Source of the DNA: Casuarius casuarius
Lineage: Eukaryota; Chordata; Aves; Casuariiformes; Casuariidae
Direction of reading: 5' to 3'
DNA length: 64,000 nt
Assembly: GCA_003342895.1 (NCBI GenBank)
Contig: PTFA01000055.1
Coordinates: forward strand, 3,875,629-3,939,628
Part shown: one piece after another, positions 61,261-64,000 of the stretch
How positions within the stretch are numbered: position 1 is the first letter of the stretch
Layout: every line of letters starts with the position of its first letter
Program-made: the position numbers and the translations under genes
Notes under the pieces: model-generated
Database searches by the model: none
What the model was told of the DNA's origin: nothing
The model's input: the letters and a program-made list of their open reading frames with translations, nothing else

Positions 61261-64000
61261 TACATATCTAGAGTAACATTCTCTGATATTTGGCATTTAC
61301 ACTCACAGTACATAAGAAATTCCAATGTTCAGCAACTGAAAACCTCTGCAAAGTAACAACTGTAATGCTGGACATGTGATATTCTCTATAGGATTTGTTT
61401 CGTTTAATTCCCTGTCCTAACTTCCAAGACAAACAAACAAAGATTCAACAAAATAAAATATTTTTCTCCTGAAAATTAAATTGTATCTATTCCTAGAAGT
61501 CTGGACATAGAAATCCTTGATCCTTGCTTCATAAAAGTCTATACCTACTTTTCATATGCAATGCTACGAAAGACTCAGAAACTAGACAAAATGTCTTCCT
61601 TATTGTTTTAGACATGCAAGAATATTTGCTCTTTCTTCAAGGTATTCCCTAACATTAATGACTGTTCAAACTTACACGGATAAGAGTACAGTGAAATCAA
61701 AGTCTCTTTTGATATCAGGGATAAAACACCTCTTAAAGCCTATAGTGGCAACTGTTATTAATGCAAATCCCATTCCAACTGCATTGTGTCCTCAACTTAC
61801 GTTCATGAAAGCTAAAACTGATGCATCTTGAATACTCAGCTTTCTTAGAGCATTACAGCACTGATGAGTAGGTAGGAAAGAGAAACGACTTTTAGAAATT
61901 TAAATATGCTTCTAATCTAATTCTATGCTATCTGTAACTGTCAGTCAAAATACTGAATATATTTTTAATTACGAAAATATTATGACATTATGTTTGACGG
62001 GGTTTTAAAGGTTTTTTGGCACTTTCCAAATCCTTGCAGTTATCTATGCAACTAGTAATGGAAAAGAATAGCACAGCTGGAATAGCCAACAGTCCTGATT
62101 TTATATGTGAATTCTTTCTCAAGAGTTCAGAAGCATCTTAAAGACTAATTAAGTGAGATTTAAATGAAATGCTTTTGAAAATTCTCAGAATAAAATGTTA
62201 ATAGATGGAAATCTTTGGTTAACACAGCTACTGGTTTATCACAAATGCACGTTCCATTCCATCCACACCTCTGTCCTCAACACGTCTGCATGGATGATCC
62301 TTTCACTTTACTGTTTCTACACCCACATGTATATAACAGACTTCACTGACCTCTTTTCACAGTAAACCTGGATTTCAGAAACAAGCGGTTCGATGAAGAG
62401 CGTGAAGCTTAGCCAGTGCCCCCCTCGCAGTGAGCTGGCCTGCACATGCTCTGTTTGAGGGTGAAGGGGCAACAAGTGTTGCAGCCACTTGGGAGGGCTG
62501 CAGGGGTTTTGCCTGGCCGGCTGCTACCCAGGAGCTGAATAAGCAGGATGCAGAAGTCCTTCCCTCGTGGGGAGCACAAACTGAAGTCACTTTCTCATCA
62601 ATGCCGGTTTCTAAGAACCTTGTAACAACCTACTATTTTTAAAACTCCTATCCTCCTCTCAAATTTGGTTGAAATCAGACAGAGGTTCAGAAGTTAAAAA
62701 GTGGGGGAAAGTGACAGACAAGTATGACCATGTAGGTCTCATTTTCTTGAGAAACCAGTGGGAAAAAAATCAAACAGTAATAGCTACATACTCAAATGTA
62801 AGCTCCAAAACAATTTTTCCTGACCCGTGTTCTGCCTCTGTTCTCTCTACTCATGTCCAGTAAAATACTCGTGAATATACTGAGAGCAAATGAAGTTTCT
62901 AGAAAGCAATGAACTGAAACATATGGTCACAAGTATGCTTAGGTATTTCATATTTTTCAAGTACCAAAATCTTTATTAAAAAAAAAAAAAACCTACATAA
63001 TGAATGGAAGAGTAATCTGAAAAAAATCCTGAAACCGAAAATCATGAGGTTATTACCGCTTATCTTTTTTTCCTTAGTGAGCTTTTACAGACATCACCAC
63101 CTGTCTGATTGGATCTTTTCTAAATACAGTTCTAAAGGAATATCCTGAAATTGTAAAGGTATCTTGAAACATCGACATGCTTTCTACTTCAGAAAGTGGA
63201 TCCATTTTGCCTCTCAGAAAAAATACATTGTTGATACTGTTCGATTATTCAGATAAGGGCCTGAGTATCTGATCTTATTGCATCTTTTAGGACTGTGCAT
63301 GCTGATCGTTCAAAAATTTATGTTATTCAACAATCTTAAAACTCTTATTCATATTCACTTTCCAGGGGATAAGCAATACACTAAATCTTCTTCTCTAAAA
63401 TCCTTCTTCTACTTTAGGGAACAAGTGAGTGAGCCCCTAGCTGGTACAATCCCTACCTTATTATGACAATCTCTGATTCCTGCTTGGTTGCCAGAAATAG
63501 CCATATATTAGCTCAGCTGCAGCTCAGCATGCATACCTCACTGTGACTGGGGTGTATTCCCAGTGGCAGTTACTTCACCACAAGCCACATCTACTTGCAA
63601 ATTGCAATGCTACAGGAACAAATACGATTAGGTTGTGACTATTATATAGCATATTGAGATTCTGCCCTTGCTAAAGATGCTGCATATGATATAACTCACC
63701 AACATATTATGCAATAATTTAAACATCACAGCATTCAAAGCTTCAAAATCTTTATTACATAGATAACCAACCTAGCACCCTAACTGCCCTTTTATCCAGC
63801 TATAACTTCCTAACAAATGAAGATGGTCTAATGTCTCAAATTAATCCCCCCTTAAAATTCTCATAATTTTGGAAAGGGTAATTTCAATATTTGTTAGTTG
63901 GATAGTCCAAATGCTTTTGCATTGCAAGTGGGAAAAGGAAAACAGTCTTCAGCTATTCTCCTTCTCTGGAGGATTCCTAGGGTTATTATACTTCCATAGC
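61261..64000. other. Non-coding tract to the end of the window
   Basis: No gene or recognised repeat is seen. A GC-richer segment at 62410-62580 gives overlapping ORFs on both strands (62375-62590 minus, 62430-62642 plus) whose translations have no recognised domain. Confidence 0.5.

Noticed and set aside
1..64000. tRNA, rRNA, snRNA genes, CRISPR arrays, operons or prokaryotic elements
   Set aside because: Read for tRNA and U6-like boxes, regularly spaced repeats and gene clusters; none was seen, and the sequence is clearly vertebrate non-coding DNA.

Overview
The window is AT-rich vertebrate DNA, almost certainly avian. It has short broken ORFs in all six frames, no operon structure and no complete gene. 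Its repeats are CR1 retroposons with the bird-type 3' end (a TTGGACTAGATGATCT block, then ATTCTATG-like octamers), three solo endogenous-retrovirus LTRs, and weathered amniote-wide relics (L3-like CR1, MIR). No L1 or Alu is visible. One 60-base N gap and three single Ns mark a draft assembly.

Layout: (1) 1-5 kb: a possible 5'-terminal coding exon on the minus strand near 1.4-1.5 kb, then unassigned sequence. (2) 5-11 kb: an L3-like CR1 3' end and simple repeats. (3) 11.4-13 kb: a mobile-element cluster with two solo LTRs in divergent orientation, each with its own perfect target-site duplication (AGGAC; ACCAAG), followed by a short CR1 3' end. (4) 13-28 kb: quiet sequence with a 0.54 kb CR1 at 19.9-20.4 kb. 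(5) 28.5-30 kb: a CpG-rich patch with an imperfect RFX X-box-like palindrome, then a GC-rich unassigned block. (6) 30-42 kb: quiet, with two MIR relics and one possible 90-bp cassette exon. (7) 42.3-43.8 kb: a decayed 1.5 kb CR1 covering part of the reverse-transcriptase ORF and the 3' region. (8) 48.9-50.0 kb: a long LTR (about 1.16 kb) bounded by TGTTAGG/CCTAACA, with an internal direct duplication. (9) 50-64 kb: quiet, with one MIR and several CR1 relics.

No genes can be shown to work together here. The window reads as intergenic or long-intron DNA, perhaps next to the 5' end of a minus-strand gene lying toward coordinate 1. No new biological system was found. The best leads are the possible first exon, the CpG/X-box patch, the divergent LTR pair and the possible 90-bp exon. 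Family calls rest on recognising consensus patterns by eye; no database search was run and the edges of old repeats are approximate.
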